From: an uncultured Eubacteriales bacterium
Lineage (GTDB): Bacteria > Bacillota > Clostridia > Oscillospirales > Oscillospiraceae
Length of the DNA stretch: 13,263 nucleotides
NCBI GenBank assembly: GCA_900546295.1
Contig: URCK01000049.1
Location: 1-13,263, forward strand
Reading direction: 5' to 3'
The notes under the pieces are model-generated. The model searched no databases. It was not told the origin of the DNA and saw only the letters and a program-made list of their open reading frames with translations. This document shows, in pieces, positions 1-6,771 of the stretch; positions within the stretch are counted from its first letter, which is position 1; every line of letters starts with the position of its first letter. Made by a program: the position numbers and the translations under genes.

Positions 1-688
1 TGTTGCGGCCTTCGCGGCCGATGATGCGGCCCTTCATCTCGTCATTGGGCAGGGGCACCACACTGACGGTGATCTCGGCCACATGGTCTGCGGCGCAGCG
101 CTGGATGGCGGAGGCAACGATCTCGCGGGCGCGGGAATCGGCCTCGTCCTTGGCGCGCTGCTCAAGCTCCTTGATCTTGAGCGCGGTCTCGTGCGTCACT
201 TCGCTCTCGACCTGCTCGATCAGGTACTTCTTCGCGTCTTCGGCAGTGAAACCGGAAATGCGCTCGAGCATTTCGGTCTGGCTGCGCTTGATGATCTTGA
301 TCTCTTCGTTTTCCTTGTCCAGAGCGGCGTGCTTCTGGTTGAGGGCCTCCTCGCGCTTTTCCAGCGCGTCCGTCTTGCGGTCGAGGTTTTCCTCCTTCTG
401 CTGGAGCCTGCGCTCCTGCTTCTGCTGCTCGGCGCGGCGTTCCTTGACTTCCTTCTCGTATTCGTTTCTGGAGCGCAGAATATCCTCTTTTGCCTCCAGC
501 ATGACTTCGCGTTTCTTGTTTTCAGCGCTCTTGATCGCTTCGTTGACAATACGAAGAGCCTCTTCGTCCGCGTTGGAGATCTTCTCCTCGGCGCTCTTAG
601 CGGCTCTCTTGCGAATCCAAATACCAAGAAGAATGCCAATGACGAGCGTCCCGGCCGCGATCAGCGCGGCATAGAGATAGCTTATCAT
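1..688 (-). CDS. rny: Ribonuclease Y, N-terminal part (runs off window)
   Basis: RNase Y is the membrane-anchored endoribonuclease that starts mRNA decay in many Bacillota. The first 229 codons are visible; the rest lies beyond position 1. Residues 3-24 form one hydrophobic anchor with the cluster IRKR on its cytoplasmic side. Residues 25 to about 190 are a Glu/Lys/Arg/Gln-rich coiled coil. The KH domain then begins, with GRIIGREGRN at 220-229 carrying the GxxG loop. The catalytic HD domain is off-window. The start ATG (688-686) is preceded by AGGAGG, five bases upstream. The order membrane anchor, coiled coil, KH is diagnostic. The gene follows the amidase gene on the same strand after 161 nt but has its own promoter. 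Confidence 0.95.
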   Translation of the reverse strand, partial: MISYLYAALIAAGTLVIGILLGIWIRKRAAKSAEEKISNADEEALRIVNEAIKSAENKKREVMLEAKEDILRSRNEYEKEVKERRAEQQKQERRLQQKEENLDRKTDALEKREEALNQKHAALDKENEEIKIIKRSQTEMLERISGFTAEDAKKYLIEQVESEVTHETALKIKELEQRAKDEADSRAREIVASAIQRCAADHVAEITVSVVPLPNDEMKGRIIGREGRN

Positions 689-795
689 GTATTCCTCCTG
701 TGTGCGTTTTTGATTGGTGTAAATATTCCATTTCCATGGGTCTTTGAATCACAAACGGGAGTTCCCCTTTTCTCCCCTCCATAAATCCACAGAGT

Positions 796-824
796 ATTGT
801 AAACTTTTTGTGACCGTCTGTCAA
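796..824 (-). promoter_or_regulatory. Sigma-A promoter of rny
   Basis: On the minus strand there is a perfect -35 TTGACA (824-819), a 17-nt spacer and a -10 TACAAT (801-796). It reads toward rny and predicts a leader of about 100 nt. That leader is purine-rich, with runs of G around 755-780. It sits just downstream of the amidase gene, so rny need not depend on amidase transcription. Confidence 0.75.
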
Positions 825-847
825 GGAAAAGTCGCGCCCGAGGCGCG
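824..847 (-). terminator. Possible weak terminator after the amidase gene
   Basis: Three bases beyond the amidase stop codon, the minus strand has a 6-bp GC stem CGCGCC/GGCGCG with loop TCG (847-833), followed by ACTTTTCC. The T-run is only four bases, so termination is probably incomplete. It directly abuts the -35 box of the rny promoter. Confidence 0.35.
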
Positions 848-849
848 CG

Positions 850-1593
850 TCAAGCGAGGATGTAGGCCTGCGCCGCGTAGCCGAGCGTCTCGCCGTAGCG
901 GACGGAATACCAGCCGTCATAGCTTGCGTAAATTTCCACGCGCGCGCCGTTCGGGATGCGGCCCACGATCTCGCCGTCGATACAGGGATAGGCGCGCAGC
1001 AGCAGCGGCGAGCCCGCCGTCGCAACAATGCCCTCGCGCGGCGTCTGCGGATAGAGAAACGGCAGGCCGAAGTAGTCGCACAGTCCGCGCGCGAGGGCCT
1101 GTGCGATGACATCGAGGCTCCCCTCGATCCACCTTGCGTCGGCGTAGTTGTCGTGATAGGCGATCTCGATGAGGTTTGCAGGGCAGCTCGGGCGGCGCAC
1201 CTCGCCGAGCGCGGTCGTCGGCTGCGTTGTGACAAGCTCCGGCAGCGGATAGACCTTTTTGAGCTGTGCGGCAAAGAGCCCGGCGGCTCGCTTTCCCTCG
1301 CTGCTCGTCGGGTAATAGAAGACGATGATGCCGCGGTTCTTCCCCGCCTGTCCCTCGCCCGAGGCGTTGGAGTGCAGGGCAAGGTAAAAGTCGAAGCCGC
1401 CGATCTGCTCCGCCTGCGCGATGGAGGACGCGGCGGTCATCTCCGGGGTATTCCGCACAAAGGCGATCGTGTTGGCGTAGAGATAAGGCTCCAGTTCGTC
1501 CGCCAGCAGGTTCATCCAGTATTCCTCGCTGCCGCTTTGGTCGACATACGGGTTTTGATCCTGTGTGGAGGGGCTTAAGTAGATTTTGGGCAT
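850..1593 (-). CDS. N-acetylmuramoyl-L-alanine amidase (Amidase_3) with C-terminal SH3 domain
   Basis: The predicted activity is cleavage of the amide bond between N-acetylmuramate and L-alanine in peptidoglycan. The protein has 247 residues. Residues 1-178 resemble Amidase_3: YLSPSTQ at 5-11, an acidic pair E23-E24, the hallmark LALHSNA with H74, and LIEIAYHDN with E143 as likely catalytic Glu. Residues about 187-247 look like a bacterial SH3 (SH3_3) domain, with DGWYSVRYG near 226-234. The canonical first zinc ligand in the DPGHGG position is absent; the aligned motif is SPSTQDQN. I recall a clostridial subgroup with the same SPSxQ motif, so this is probably a lineage trait rather than decay. 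There is no signal peptide, so it acts either after lysis or by a non-Sec route. GGGAGG precedes the ATG by eight bases. It could alternatively be of prophage endolysin origin. Confidence 0.82.
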   Translation of the reverse strand: MPKIYLSPSTQDQNPYVDQSGSEEYWMNLLADELEPYLYANTIAFVRNTPEMTAASSIAQAEQIGGFDFYLALHSNASGEGQAGKNRGIIVFYYPTSSEGKRAAGLFAAQLKKVYPLPELVTTQPTTALGEVRRPSCPANLIEIAYHDNYADARWIEGSLDVIAQALARGLCDYFGLPFLYPQTPREGIVATAGSPLLLRAYPCIDGEIVGRIPNGARVEIYASYDGWYSVRYGETLGYAAQAYILA

Positions 1594-1625
1594 ACGATCA
1601 AACCTCCCATCGGCTCATCGTATGC
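1590..1625 (-). promoter_or_regulatory. Hairpin enclosing the amidase ribosome site and start codon
   Basis: In the mRNA sense the sequence GCATACGAT (1625-1617) can pair with ATCGTATGC (1598-1590), a 9-bp perfect stem with an 18-nt loop. The loop contains the GGGAGG ribosome site and the 3' arm contains the ATG start codon. Folding would hinder translation initiation. Whether it folds in vivo is inference. Confidence 0.45.
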
Positions 1626-1710
1626 GCCAGTTGCGCGCAGGATACCCGTTGCGAAAAAAAGAGACTGCGTAAAGCATCCCTGCTGGTAAGACAGTAAAAT
1701 CAAATTTCTT

Positions 1711-1742
1711 GGAACAGGCATGACCGAAATCATGCCTGTTCC
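1711..1742 (+). terminator. Strong hairpin, possible terminator
   Basis: Perfect 13-bp stem: GGAACAGGCATGA (1711-1723) pairs with TCATGCCTGTTCC (1730-1742), loop CCGAAA. On the plus strand it is followed by GCTTTTAG, a weak T-run. On the minus strand no T-run follows. No intact gene reads into it from the left on the plus strand, so its role is unclear. Confidence 0.4.
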
Positions 1743-1974
1743 GCTTTTAGCAGCTCATCCACGGGAATGTAGCCCACAAGATCGTACTCGATACTGAAAG
1801 CGCAGTTTGAAGCATGAAACACCGCACGAAAAGTGCGTGATGGCGCAGGCGGTCGAATGGGGCAGGTGCGGCGCGCGGCTCAACGACATCGCCCCGGCGT
1901 CATCGTCATGCCGCTGGTGCTCGACGAGTTCAACGGTCCGCACGGAAAGGAGATGGCATGAAAAGGCAAGGGAT

Positions 1975-2036
1975 AAAATACCCCCACTCAATTCGCAGAT
2001 CCCATCGACCTGTTCGAATTGGGCGGGGGTGTTTTA
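1975..2036 (-). terminator. Terminator of the importer/hydrolase operon, probably bidirectional
   Basis: Arms 1978-1995 and 2015-2032 pair over 18 bp with two G-U wobbles and one mismatch; both include a C5/G5 block and AATTCG/CGAATT. On the minus strand the stem is followed by TATTTTAT, about 80 nt after the stop of the last operon gene (2114). On the plus strand it is followed by TTTAATTA. Position and T-runs fit the end of the long minus-strand operon. Confidence 0.65.
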
Positions 2037-2113
2037 ATTATCACACAACATTTCGGTCTTTTTGCCGACCGATCATTAAATTCACTTGCTTCCTGTGAAA
2101 AACATTTTTCGTC

Positions 2114-2842
2114 TTAATTCTTTTTTGCGCAGGCCTGCTTGATCAGTTGGCGGAACAGGGGGCGGAATCTTTCATAGCGCGGCACCAATTCCTCCGGATG
2201 CCATTGGACTGCGTACATCCTTCCGTCCGCGCTTTCGATTGCCTCGGCCACGCCATCCGGCGCGGTGGCCGAAACGACAAAGCCGTCCGCGATCTTGTTC
2301 ACCGCCTGATGATGATAGCTGTTGACCGACAGTGCATCCATACCCAATAGCTTTCCGACAAGAGAATCCTGCAAAATGGTCACGCTGTGGGTCGGCTGGC
2401 TCCGGATCGACATATCCTGCGCATGCGCGATCGGTGCGGGATACTGCGTCGGCAGGTCCTGATACAGCGTTCCGCCAAACGCGACATTCATCAGCTGCAT
2501 CCCGCGACAAATGCCGAACACCGGCATTCCCCGCCCATACGCCAGATGGATGAGTGCGAGCTCAAGCCTGTCCTGCTCCTCCATCACATAGGTCACCTGC
2601 GGCACCGGCTCCTGTCCGTACAGCGCGGGCGTTACGTCAGCGCCGCCGGGAAGCAGCAGCCCGTCGATCAATCCGATATACTGCTCTGCCGCCGCGGCAT
2701 CGCCCGTCACAGGGAGCAGCAGCGGAATGCCTCCAGCCATTGTGACCGCGTCGACATAGGGCGTGTTGAAAACATGCTTCCCCGGTGCAAGCTTTGGCGC
2801 TGTGCCGATCACCATTCCGATAATCGGTTTCGTGCTTGTCAT
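2114..2842 (-). CDS. Class I glutamine amidotransferase-like hydrolase (peptidase C26, PuuD type)
   Basis: Family members hydrolyse gamma-glutamyl amide bonds; PuuD acts on gamma-glutamyl-GABA. The protein has 242 residues, close to the usual 240-255. Visible motifs are LPGGADVTP at 64-72, the nucleophile elbow FGICRGMQ with Cys112, and WHPEE with His215 and Glu217, completing the Cys-His-Glu triad. I start at MTSTKPIIG, not at an upstream in-frame ATG at 2926, because family similarity begins here. This ATG overlaps the stop of the preceding ATC-family gene as ATGA (4 bp), with GGAG just upstream, which implies translational coupling. It is the last gene of the operon. The substrate is unknown; a gamma-glutamyl conjugate delivered by the adjoining importer is an inference. 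Confidence 0.88.
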   Translation of the reverse strand: MTSTKPIIGMVIGTAPKLAPGKHVFNTPYVDAVTMAGGIPLLLPVTGDAAAAEQYIGLIDGLLLPGGADVTPALYGQEPVPQVTYVMEEQDRLELALIHLAYGRGMPVFGICRGMQLMNVAFGGTLYQDLPTQYPAPIAHAQDMSIRSQPTHSVTILQDSLVGKLLGMDALSVNSYHHQAVNKIADGFVVSATAPDGVAEAIESADGRMYAVQWHPEELVPRYERFRPLFRQLIKQACAKKN

Positions 2843-3732
2843 TTTTTCTCCAGCTCCCTCTGCATTGCCGGAACAAAGCTGTGCATAAAACGCTCTACCG
2901 CTTCGTGTCCGGTGTAGTTGTCCCAAAGTTTTGTTTTGCTGCGATCCATTGTCAGCGGATACGTGTCGAATATAAGCTGTTCATCAAAGGGCCTGTCATA
3001 TTTCTCCGCCGTGTTCCTTGCGCGCGCGGCACCGTCGACCGCCATTTTCTCCATGGCAGTGCACATAGCATCCCAGCCGGCTTCGCCAAACTGCTCCAGC
3101 GCTGCTTCCAGAATGTAATAGTACAGCTTTACGCTGATACTCTCAAATCCGCTCTTGCCGCAGGCCGCCGCGGGGTGCACGTCCGGCGTCACATACCCCG
3201 GATCATACTCCGCAAAGCACTTCGGCTTGAGCTCGTCGGGGAGGTTCTCTGCACGCAGGACCACGTTAAAATCGCAGTATTCATCCTTTTCCTGCGTCAG
3301 CGTCATGCCGAGGTTCACATGTCCGTAGTCAAACGCATAGTGGCTATAGCAGGCGGGATGGAATTCCTCACAGTAGATGCGCCCAATGTATGCTTCGCCG
3401 TAAGCTTTCCAAATATCCGCCATCGGGCAGACCAGCGTATGCGAAACGCGCTCCTCCGGGTTGAGCTCCTGCAGTTCTCTGCGGAAGCGCGGGTCAGGCG
3501 GCAGATCACCGCCCACTGAGAATAGGCTCTGCATATTGATCTTTACATCGAGCGACTCGTGCATTTTCCGCGACGCCTCGCCCCTGTCGCGCCCGTAACG
3601 GCGCGTTCCCTCGCGCAGCGCCTTTTCTCCAGCCACGCCGAACGCATCGATCAAGCTGCGGCCAAGGAACGAATAGAGCAAGGTATAGTTATCCGCCAGA
3701 TCCATAATGCACTGTTCTTCATAAGAATACAT
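2839..3732 (-). CDS. ATC-hydrolase family protein, copy 2
   Basis: It resembles the L-2-amino-thiazoline-4-carboxylic acid hydrolase family (Pfam ATC_hydrolase), whose founding member opens the thiazoline ring to N-carbamoyl-cysteine. Most clostridial members have no proven substrate. The protein has 297 residues, soluble, without signal or membrane segment. Hallmarks are CPMADIW at 102-108, YCEEFH at 120-125 and a third cysteine in DEYCDF (C153). It starts at ATG 3732 with AAGGAGG seven bases upstream, 12 nt after the stop of its paralogue, and its end overlaps the C26 hydrolase start by 4 bp. It shares the length and motif order of the upstream copy but is clearly diverged from it. The family call is fairly firm; the reaction is not. 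Confidence 0.8.
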   Translation of the reverse strand: MYSYEEQCIMDLADNYTLLYSFLGRSLIDAFGVAGEKALREGTRRYGRDRGEASRKMHESLDVKINMQSLFSVGGDLPPDPRFRRELQELNPEERVSHTLVCPMADIWKAYGEAYIGRIYCEEFHPACYSHYAFDYGHVNLGMTLTQEKDEYCDFNVVLRAENLPDELKPKCFAEYDPGYVTPDVHPAAACGKSGFESISVKLYYYILEAALEQFGEAGWDAMCTAMEKMAVDGAARARNTAEKYDRPFDEQLIFDTYPLTMDRSKTKLWDNYTGHEAVERFMHSFVPAMQRELEKK

Positions 3733-3744
3733 ATGCCGTCCTCC

Positions 3745-4632
3745 TTAGCCCTCAGCTTCCAAAATTCGATCCAGCACGAGCGACTGCATCAGCGTTCGCG
3801 CGGAATGCGCTTCTCGCCCGTTCCAGGCATCATCCGCTTCGCTGTTCGTCAGCAGCGGGAAGTTTTTGCGCACAAACTCCGCATCCACGGGAAGCAGTGT
3901 GTGGCTCGCCTGCACCTTCAGCGATGCGATCGCCTGCTCCGCCCACTTTTTCAAGCCCTCTGCTACAGCGCAGACGCCCTCGTTGCCGTTCATCTCATCC
4001 GCCACCTCAAGAAGATGGTAGTAGACCGACGCGGTCAGCTCGCGGATGCCGTCGTCAAAAGAACCATCCTGCGGCAGCTCAGGCTCCGTATAATCCGGGT
4101 CGCAGTGCGCGAAGGACTGCTTCGCCGCTTCCTCAGTCATATTGGCCTCCCGGTAAAAGGCCGCAATATGGCAGAAATTGTCGCGCGGGCACGTCAGATA
4201 GTTCGACAGGCACAGCTGCCCGATATTGTCGGTAAACGCGAGCAAACGCGCATAATGATATTCCTCGCAGAAAAAGCTTCCCACTTTTCCGCCGCCGCGG
4301 CTGTTCCAGAAGTCTGCCATCGGACAGGTGAATATTTCATAGACCTGACGCTGCTCTTCGTTGAACAGCTCCTTTGCATGGAAGCGGGGATCAGGCACAT
4401 AGTCCCTTGCACTGTGAAAGAGCGTCTGCAGATTTGTTTTGATCCCTGCGTCAATAAATTTCTTCTTCTGCGCAAGTCCGCTCTCGCGTCCCGCCCGGCG
4501 CATTGCTTCTCTGCAGATCTTCTCGCCGTTACGCCTGCCGCAGAACTCTAAAATGCTTGTGCTGACAAAAAAGTACATTGCCGAAAAAGCATCCTGCTTA
4601 TTTTGCAGCTTGATCTCACCATAGTTGTACAT
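3745..4632 (-). CDS. ATC-hydrolase family protein, copy 1
   Basis: This 295-residue soluble protein is paralogous to the downstream gene. Aligned hallmarks are CPMADFW at 103-109, FCEEYH at 121-126 and the later cysteine C154 in DNFCHI. The N-termini align from residue 1 (MYNYGE and MYSYEE), which supports the chosen ATG although its ribosome site is weak: only AGGGA about 15 bases upstream. The gene lies 61 nt after dppF, the largest gap in the distal half of the operon. It therefore may be less well translated or have a weak promoter of its own; I see no clear one. The tandem arrangement suggests either a hetero-oligomer or two related substrates. The biochemical role is not established by the sequence. 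Confidence 0.78.
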   Translation of the reverse strand: MYNYGEIKLQNKQDAFSAMYFFVSTSILEFCGRRNGEKICREAMRRAGRESGLAQKKKFIDAGIKTNLQTLFHSARDYVPDPRFHAKELFNEEQRQVYEIFTCPMADFWNSRGGGKVGSFFCEEYHYARLLAFTDNIGQLCLSNYLTCPRDNFCHIAAFYREANMTEEAAKQSFAHCDPDYTEPELPQDGSFDDGIRELTASVYYHLLEVADEMNGNEGVCAVAEGLKKWAEQAIASLKVQASHTLLPVDAEFVRKNFPLLTNSEADDAWNGREAHSARTLMQSLVLDRILEAEG

Positions 4633-4693
4633 AAGTACGATGAATCCCTTTCTTTTGTTACAATTTATGTTCTCACGTTTCTCTCAGTCTGTT

Positions 4694-5647
4694 CTAAACC
4701 CCAAATTTGCAGCAGGCAACGAAATGTCCCGCTTCGATCTCCTTCAGCGCCGGATTTCCTGCGTGGCACATTTCCTCCGCATACGGGCAGCGGCTGCAGA
4801 ATCTGCACTCCGGTTTCGGATCGATCGGCGATGTCAGCTCACCCTTCATCAATATCCGCTCCTTGCGGTTATGCAGACTCGGCACCGGGATCGCGGACAG
4901 CAGCGCCTGCGTATAGGGGTGCACTGGATTGGCAAACAGGACCTCCGCTGGGGCCTTTTCAATGACCTGCCCCAGATACATCACCATAATGTCATCCGAA
5001 ATATGATGGACAACGCTCAGGTCATGCGTGATGAACATATAAGTAAGGTTCAGTTCCTTCTGCAGATCCTGCATCAGGTTCAGGATCTGCGCCTGAATGG
5101 AAACATCCAGCGCCGAGACCGGCTCGTCGCAGACGATGAACTTTGGCTGCAGCGCCAGCGCACGCGCAATGCCGATCCTCTGGCGGCGGCCGCCGTCGAG
5201 CTCATGCGGATACGTATTATACAGGCGTCTTGCAAGGCCGACGGTATCCATCAGCTCGGCCACCCGTTTCTGGCGGCTCTCCTTATCCGCGCAAAGGCCG
5301 TACAGCTTGAGCGGCTCTTCGATCGTCTGGCTGATGGTCATGCGCGGGTTCAGAGAGGAAAACGGGTCCTGGAAGATCATCTGCATCTCGCGGCGCTGCT
5401 TCCACAGCTCCTTCTGATTCAACGCGCTGATATTCTTCCCTTCAAACAGCACCGTTCCCTCCGTCGGCTCCTGCAGGCGAATGATCGTACGGCCGAGTGT
5501 GGACTTTCCGCAGCCGGATTCTCCCACAACGCCCAGCGTCTTGCCTTTTTCGATCGTAAAGCTGACGTCATCCACTGCGTGAACGGTTCCCTTGGCGCTC
5601 TTAAAGTATTTTTTCAGGTGATCGACCTGCAGCAAAGGCTCACTCAT
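4694..5647 (-). CDS. dppF: Peptide ABC transporter ATPase, DppF/OppF type
   Basis: This is one of the two nucleotide-binding subunits that power a peptide/nickel-family importer at the inner face of the membrane. It has 317 residues. Walker A GESGCGKST is at 42-50, the Q-loop is near IFQDP (91-95), Walker B FIVCDEP is at 170-176, and the switch His is H208 in ITHD. The signature is ELDGGRRQ at 149-156, with Asp where Ser of SGGQ is usual. The C-terminal oligopeptide-type extension (VHPYTQALL, 242-250) carries a cysteine cluster C281, C284, C287, C294, C312-C313, a pattern linked to an iron-sulfur cluster in some Dpp/Opp ATPases. The start overlaps the end of dppD by 8 bp. Paired with DppD it should form the heterodimeric motor. 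Confidence 0.93.
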   Translation of the reverse strand: MSEPLLQVDHLKKYFKSAKGTVHAVDDVSFTIEKGKTLGVVGESGCGKSTLGRTIIRLQEPTEGTVLFEGKNISALNQKELWKQRREMQMIFQDPFSSLNPRMTISQTIEEPLKLYGLCADKESRQKRVAELMDTVGLARRLYNTYPHELDGGRRQRIGIARALALQPKFIVCDEPVSALDVSIQAQILNLMQDLQKELNLTYMFITHDLSVVHHISDDIMVMYLGQVIEKAPAEVLFANPVHPYTQALLSAIPVPSLHNRKERILMKGELTSPIDPKPECRFCSRCPYAEEMCHAGNPALKEIEAGHFVACCKFGV

Positions 5648-6758
5648 TTCTCAATGCGCCTCCCTTTTGAATATTCTCCTCGTTGTACAGATGGCAGACA
5701 ACATAGTGCTCTTCGTTGCGATGGACGCTCTGCGGCTTTTCATGGAAGCAGCGCTCCGTGGCATAGTCGCAGCGGTCGCAGAACGCGCAGCCCTCCGGCA
5801 GATTGCTCGGGTCTGGCATCAAGCCGCGGATCGGCTTTAAGCGGATGCTGCGATCCTCCATATTAGGCAGGGAATTGAACAGTCCCTGCGTGTAGGGATG
5901 CAGTGTATGGTCAAACACGTCCTCCAGCGTTCCATGCTCAACAACGCTGCCGGCATAAACGATGGAAACACAGTCGCAGACCTCCGCGACAATACCGAGA
6001 TCATGCGTAATCATCAGCATTGAGGTATTGTTCTGCTCGCGCAGCCTTCTCATCATGTCCAGCACCTGCGCCTGGATCGTCACATCGAGCGCGGTGGTCG
6101 GCTCATCCGCGATCAGCAGATCCGGGTCGCAGGCCAGCGCCATGGCGATGACCACGCGCTGCTTCATGCCGCCCGAGAACTGATGCGGGTATTCGCTGCC
6201 GCGTTCACTGGGGATGCCGACCATTTCCAGCATGCCCCGCGCCTTATCGATCGATTTCTTATGCCCAAGATGTTCGTGGTACTCGATCACCTCCGCAATC
6301 TGCTCTTCCACCGTGAGCACCGGGTTCAGCGACGTCATCGGATCCTGAAAGATCATGGAGACCGTCTTGCCGCGCATCTTCTGGAGTTCTTTCGCCGGCA
6401 TACGGATCGTCTTTTTATTTTTATCGGCAGCTTTTCCCTTTCTGCCCTTTGCCGCGGGCTCCGCGGATGCCTTGTCATCCGCCGGCTGTTCTTCCTCAAC
6501 GCGGATGACATCATTGCCGTTCACCGTGATGCGTCCGGAGGTTACAACGCCCGGCGGGCTCTGGATCAGGTCGAGCACCGCTAAGCCCGTCGTTGTTTTT
6601 CCCGCGCCCGTTTCGCCGACCAGTCCGAGCGTCTGTCCCTTTCGAATGGTCAGGTTCAGTCCGTTGACGGCGTACACCGTGCGGTCGTCCGTGCGAAATT
6701 CAACACTGAGGTTCTCTATTTCCAGCGCGTTCGCACTACTACTTTTATTTTCGCTCAT
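5640..6758 (-). CDS. dppD: Peptide ABC transporter ATPase, DppD/OppD type
   Basis: This is the second nucleotide-binding subunit, 372 residues, longer than the usual 325-340. Walker A GETGAGKT is at 48-55, Q138 in IFQDP, signature FSGGMKQ at 194-200, Walker B LLIADEP at 214-220, switch His H252. The C-terminal extension has C324, C327, C330, C337 and C355, the same cluster pattern as DppF. The extra length is a hydrophilic Ala/Lys/Glu-rich insert at about 87-118, between the N-terminal strands and the Q-loop region, containing GRKGKAADKNKK. ATG 6758 has GAGGAGGGG about seven bases upstream. It lies 13 nt after dppC. Confidence 0.93.
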   Translation of the reverse strand: MSENKSSSANALEIENLSVEFRTDDRTVYAVNGLNLTIRKGQTLGLVGETGAGKTTTGLAVLDLIQSPPGVVTSGRITVNGNDVIRVEEEQPADDKASAEPAAKGRKGKAADKNKKTIRMPAKELQKMRGKTVSMIFQDPMTSLNPVLTVEEQIAEVIEYHEHLGHKKSIDKARGMLEMVGIPSERGSEYPHQFSGGMKQRVVIAMALACDPDLLIADEPTTALDVTIQAQVLDMMRRLREQNNTSMLMITHDLGIVAEVCDCVSIVYAGSVVEHGTLEDVFDHTLHPYTQGLFNSLPNMEDRSIRLKPIRGLMPDPSNLPEGCAFCDRCDYATERCFHEKPQSVHRNEEHYVVCHLYNEENIQKGGALRNE

Positions 6759-6771
6759 TTCATACCCCTCC

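Larger units (their letters stand above)
1594..2113. other. 520-nt stretch without a recognisable intact gene
   Basis: It holds the amidase upstream region, a 13-bp hairpin at 1711-1742 and a long inverted repeat at 1978-2032. There is also coding-like debris. On the minus strand, a frame with no start reads YDLVGYIPVDELL (about 1790-1750) and ends at a TGA within the 1711-1742 hairpin. On the plus strand, a frame ending at TGA near 1960 reads GVIVMPLVLDEFNGPHG. Neither frame has a credible start and ribosome site. I do not recognise either peptide. Confidence 0.4.

Noticed and set aside
597..1382. Open frame of 261 codons on the minus strand spanning rny and the amidase gene
   Set aside because: It overlaps two well-supported genes in another frame and translates to Arg/Ser-rich low-complexity sequence.
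2843..2926. N-terminal extension of the C26 hydrolase to ATG 2926
   Set aside because: The extra 28 residues are unlike the family and overlap the preceding gene; the ATG at 2842 has a ribosome site and a typical ATGA overlap.
4625..5866. Open frame of 413 codons on the plus strand across dppF
   Set aside because: Antisense shadow of clear ABC ATPase genes; the composition is Arg/His/Leu-rich without recognisable domains.
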